Below are positions 57,670 to 60,221 of a stretch of 60,221 bases of DNA, piece after piece (within the stretch, counting starts at the first letter, position 1; every line of letters starts with the position of its first letter). The translations under genes and the position numbers were made by a program. The DNA is from Oscillospiraceae bacterium (GTDB lineage: Bacteria; Bacillota; Clostridia; Oscillospirales; Oscillospiraceae), in assembly GCA_017624915.1 (NCBI GenBank), contig JAGAMC010000005.1:1-60221 (forward strand), written 5' to 3'. The notes below the pieces were generated by a model that was given only the letters and a program-made list of their open reading frames with translations, was not told the origin of the DNA and did not search any database.

Positions 57670-59181
57670 TCAGCGCTTAAGATAGGCCGGGGGGCGGTAC
57701 TGCAGCGCTTCGGCCAGATGGTGGGGCTGGATGGTTTCGCTGCCGTCCAGATCGGCGATGGTGCGGGCCACCCGGCGGATGCGGTCGTAGCCCCGGGCGG
57801 TGAGACCGAGACGGTCAAAGGCGCCCCGCATGATGGTTTGGCACGCGTCGTCGAGAGTGCAGCAGCTGTCCAGCTCCTTTTGCCCCAGAAAGGCGTTGCC
57901 TGCCGCTTTGCCGTCGCGGTCGTTCTGACGCAGGCGGGCCTGATCCACCCGGGCCCGGACCGCGCTTGAGGGTTCGGCGGGGGTGCGCTGGGCCAGTTCG
58001 TCATACTCCAGAGCGGATACTTCCACAAACAGGTCGATGCGGTCCAGCAGAGGTCCGGACAGCCGGGAGAGGTATCGGGTCACTTCGTTTTCCGAACACT
58101 TGCACCGCTTGTCCGGGTGACCGTACCAGCCGCATTTGCAGGGATTCATGGCGCACACCAGCATGAACCGGCTGGGGTAGCTCATCGAGCCGGAGGCACG
58201 GGAGATGGTTACCTGACCGTCCTCAAGGGGCTGGCGCAGTACCTCCAGCACTTCTTTGGAAAACTCGGGCAGTTCGTCCAGAAACAGCACCCCGTGGTGG
58301 GCCAGCGAGATCTCGCCCGGGCGTGGATTGGAGCCGCCGCCGGCAAGGCCCATGGGCGATACGGTGTGGTGGGGCGCGCGGAAAGGCCGCCGGGTGATCA
58401 GGGGCTGCTCCGGAGTGGTCAGGCCCAGGACGGAGTGGATCTGGGTCGTCTCAAGGGATTCCTCTTTGGTCATAGCCGGAAGGATGGAGGGCAGGCGCCG
58501 GGCCAGCATGGACTTGCCTGAGCCCGGAGGGCCCACGAGCAGAACATTATGGCTGCCTGCGGCGGCGATCTCGAGGGCGCGCTTGACATTTTCCTGTCCC
58601 TTGACCTCGGAGAAGTCGGGTGTGGACACAAGTGTTTCTGTGGGGGTCCAAACCGGGGCGGGGGAAATGGGGGCCTCGCCGCTGAGATGTGCTGCCAGCT
58701 GGGCCACATCGCGCAGAGGGATGATATCCGGGCCTTGGGCCAAAGTGGCTTCTGCGGCGTTTTCTGCCGGGACGAACAGGGTGCGGATACCGGCTGCCTT
58801 GGCGGCCAGCGCCATGGGCAGCATACCTGCCGCGGGGCGCAGGCGGCCGGACAGGGACAGCTCACCCACAAAGGCACAGCCGGGGTCCTTCAGCTTCAGC
58901 TGACCGCCGGCGCACAGGATGCCCACCAGCATGGGCAGGTCGTACAGGGTGCCCGCTTTTTTCAAATGGGCAGGGGCCAGATTGACGGTGATGCGGCTGA
59001 CGGGAAAGGTGAATCCATTATTCTTGATGGCGGAACGCACACGCTCCCGGGCTTCGTTGACTGCCGCATCGGGCAGGCCCACCACGGTGAATGCCGGCAG
59101 GCCGCCGGACAGGTCGCATTCCACCGAGACCTCGTATCCTGTGATACCGTGCAGTCCCAGCGAGCGGATGTTGCACACCAT
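57670..59181 (-). CDS. comM: YifB/ComM family AAA+ Mg-chelatase-like ATPase
   Basis: 503 residues. An N-terminal Lon-protease-like ChlI domain (GLPAFTVVGLPDAAVNEARE, VNLAPAHLKKAGTLYDLP) leads to the AAA+ core with Walker A LLVGPPGSGKSMLARRLP, Walker B HHGVLFLDELPEF and the sensor CAMNPCKCG. A Cys cluster (NPCKCGWYG, KRCKC) suggests bound metal. ComM helps branch migration during natural transformation; in other bacteria the role is undefined. The ATG at 59181 has GAGGAG 8 bases before it, preferred over the GTG nine bases earlier. Confidence 0.93.
   Translation of the reverse strand: MVCNIRSLGLHGITGYEVSVECDLSGGLPAFTVVGLPDAAVNEARERVRSAIKNNGFTFPVSRITVNLAPAHLKKAGTLYDLPMLVGILCAGGQLKLKDPGCAFVGELSLSGRLRPAAGMLPMALAAKAAGIRTLFVPAENAAEATLAQGPDIIPLRDVAQLAAHLSGEAPISPAPVWTPTETLVSTPDFSEVKGQENVKRALEIAAAGSHNVLLVGPPGSGKSMLARRLPSILPAMTKEESLETTQIHSVLGLTTPEQPLITRRPFRAPHHTVSPMGLAGGGSNPRPGEISLAHHGVLFLDELPEFSKEVLEVLRQPLEDGQVTISRASGSMSYPSRFMLVCAMNPCKCGWYGHPDKRCKCSENEVTRYLSRLSGPLLDRIDLFVEVSALEYDELAQRTPAEPSSAVRARVDQARLRQNDRDGKAAGNAFLGQKELDSCCTLDDACQTIMRGAFDRLGLTARGYDRIRRVARTIADLDGSETIQPHHLAEALQYRPPAYLKR

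Positions 59182-60221
<1,040 letters not shown>

Overview
The window looks like chromosome of a strictly anaerobic, spore-forming gut Firmicute, probably of the Oscillospiraceae (Flavonifractor, Lawsonibacter or Oscillibacter-like). The placement is inferred from gene content: a bile salt hydrolase, an alpha/beta-type SASP with a sigma-G-like promoter, desulfoferrodoxin, pyruvate:ferredoxin oxidoreductase, an anaerobic sulfatase maturase and GC-rich Firmicute core genes. The core background is GC-rich. Three stretches are visibly more AT-rich: 1-2.1 kb, much of 17.5-25.6 kb, and 44.8-45.85 kb.

Layout. 0-2.1 kb: YeiH-type transporter and a divergent LysR regulator. 2.1-2.8 kb: a two-gene tRNA operon (Leu, initiator Met) with a truncated second initiator tRNA. 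3-7.5 kb: prfB, a two-OB-fold SSB-like protein, bile salt hydrolase and a MATE exporter. 7.6-25.65 kb: a composite integrative element of about 17.8 kb inside a small acid-soluble spore protein gene. 25.9-28.3 kb: amino-acid ABC transporter with a circularly permuted binding protein. 28.3-34.4 kb: SLH-anchored esterase-like protein, fumarylacetoacetate hydrolase, and a DHHW/MBOAT/DUF4358 O-acylation set. 34.9-44.5 kb: HPF, a sulfatase/anSME/Tau-type ABC/TauE sulfur locus, an aldolase and desulfoferrodoxin. 44.9-45.8 kb: a small AT-rich insertion between direct repeats. 45.9-46.7 kb: rplM-rpsI. 47-52.4 kb: a TtcA-like, YfhO, GT2, GtrA, TetR operon. 52.6-60.2 kb: putP, htpG under CIRCE, a CorC-like protein, YifB and the start of nifJ.

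The main discovery candidate is the element at 7790-25625. Its large serine recombinase ends in codons that look like the missing 3' end of the SASP gene, and the SASP 5' part runs into a foreign tail. Both junctions carry the core TCAAGAAGATGAT. Joining the outer flanks in silico restores a normal 66-codon SASP. Joining the inner flanks gives a 40-bp site with 10-bp inverted arms and moves the tail onto the recombinase C-terminus. The same tail (KKM-PVRT-RY-RA...) plus a terminator occurs three more times inside the element. These copies split it into four cassettes: (1) a sortase-assembled pilus operon with a catalytically dead signal peptidase homologue, (2) a DUF3990/DUF3791 toxin-antitoxin-like operon, (3) a MuF-type polymorphic toxin with a possible immunity gene, and (4) the recombinase with two small genes. 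Cassettes 2 and 3 also share their right ends. I read this as a recombinase-dependent cassette array built by repeated insertion at one site, loosely like an integron but using a large serine recombinase. No search or experiment was possible, so this remains a hypothesis from sequence structure.
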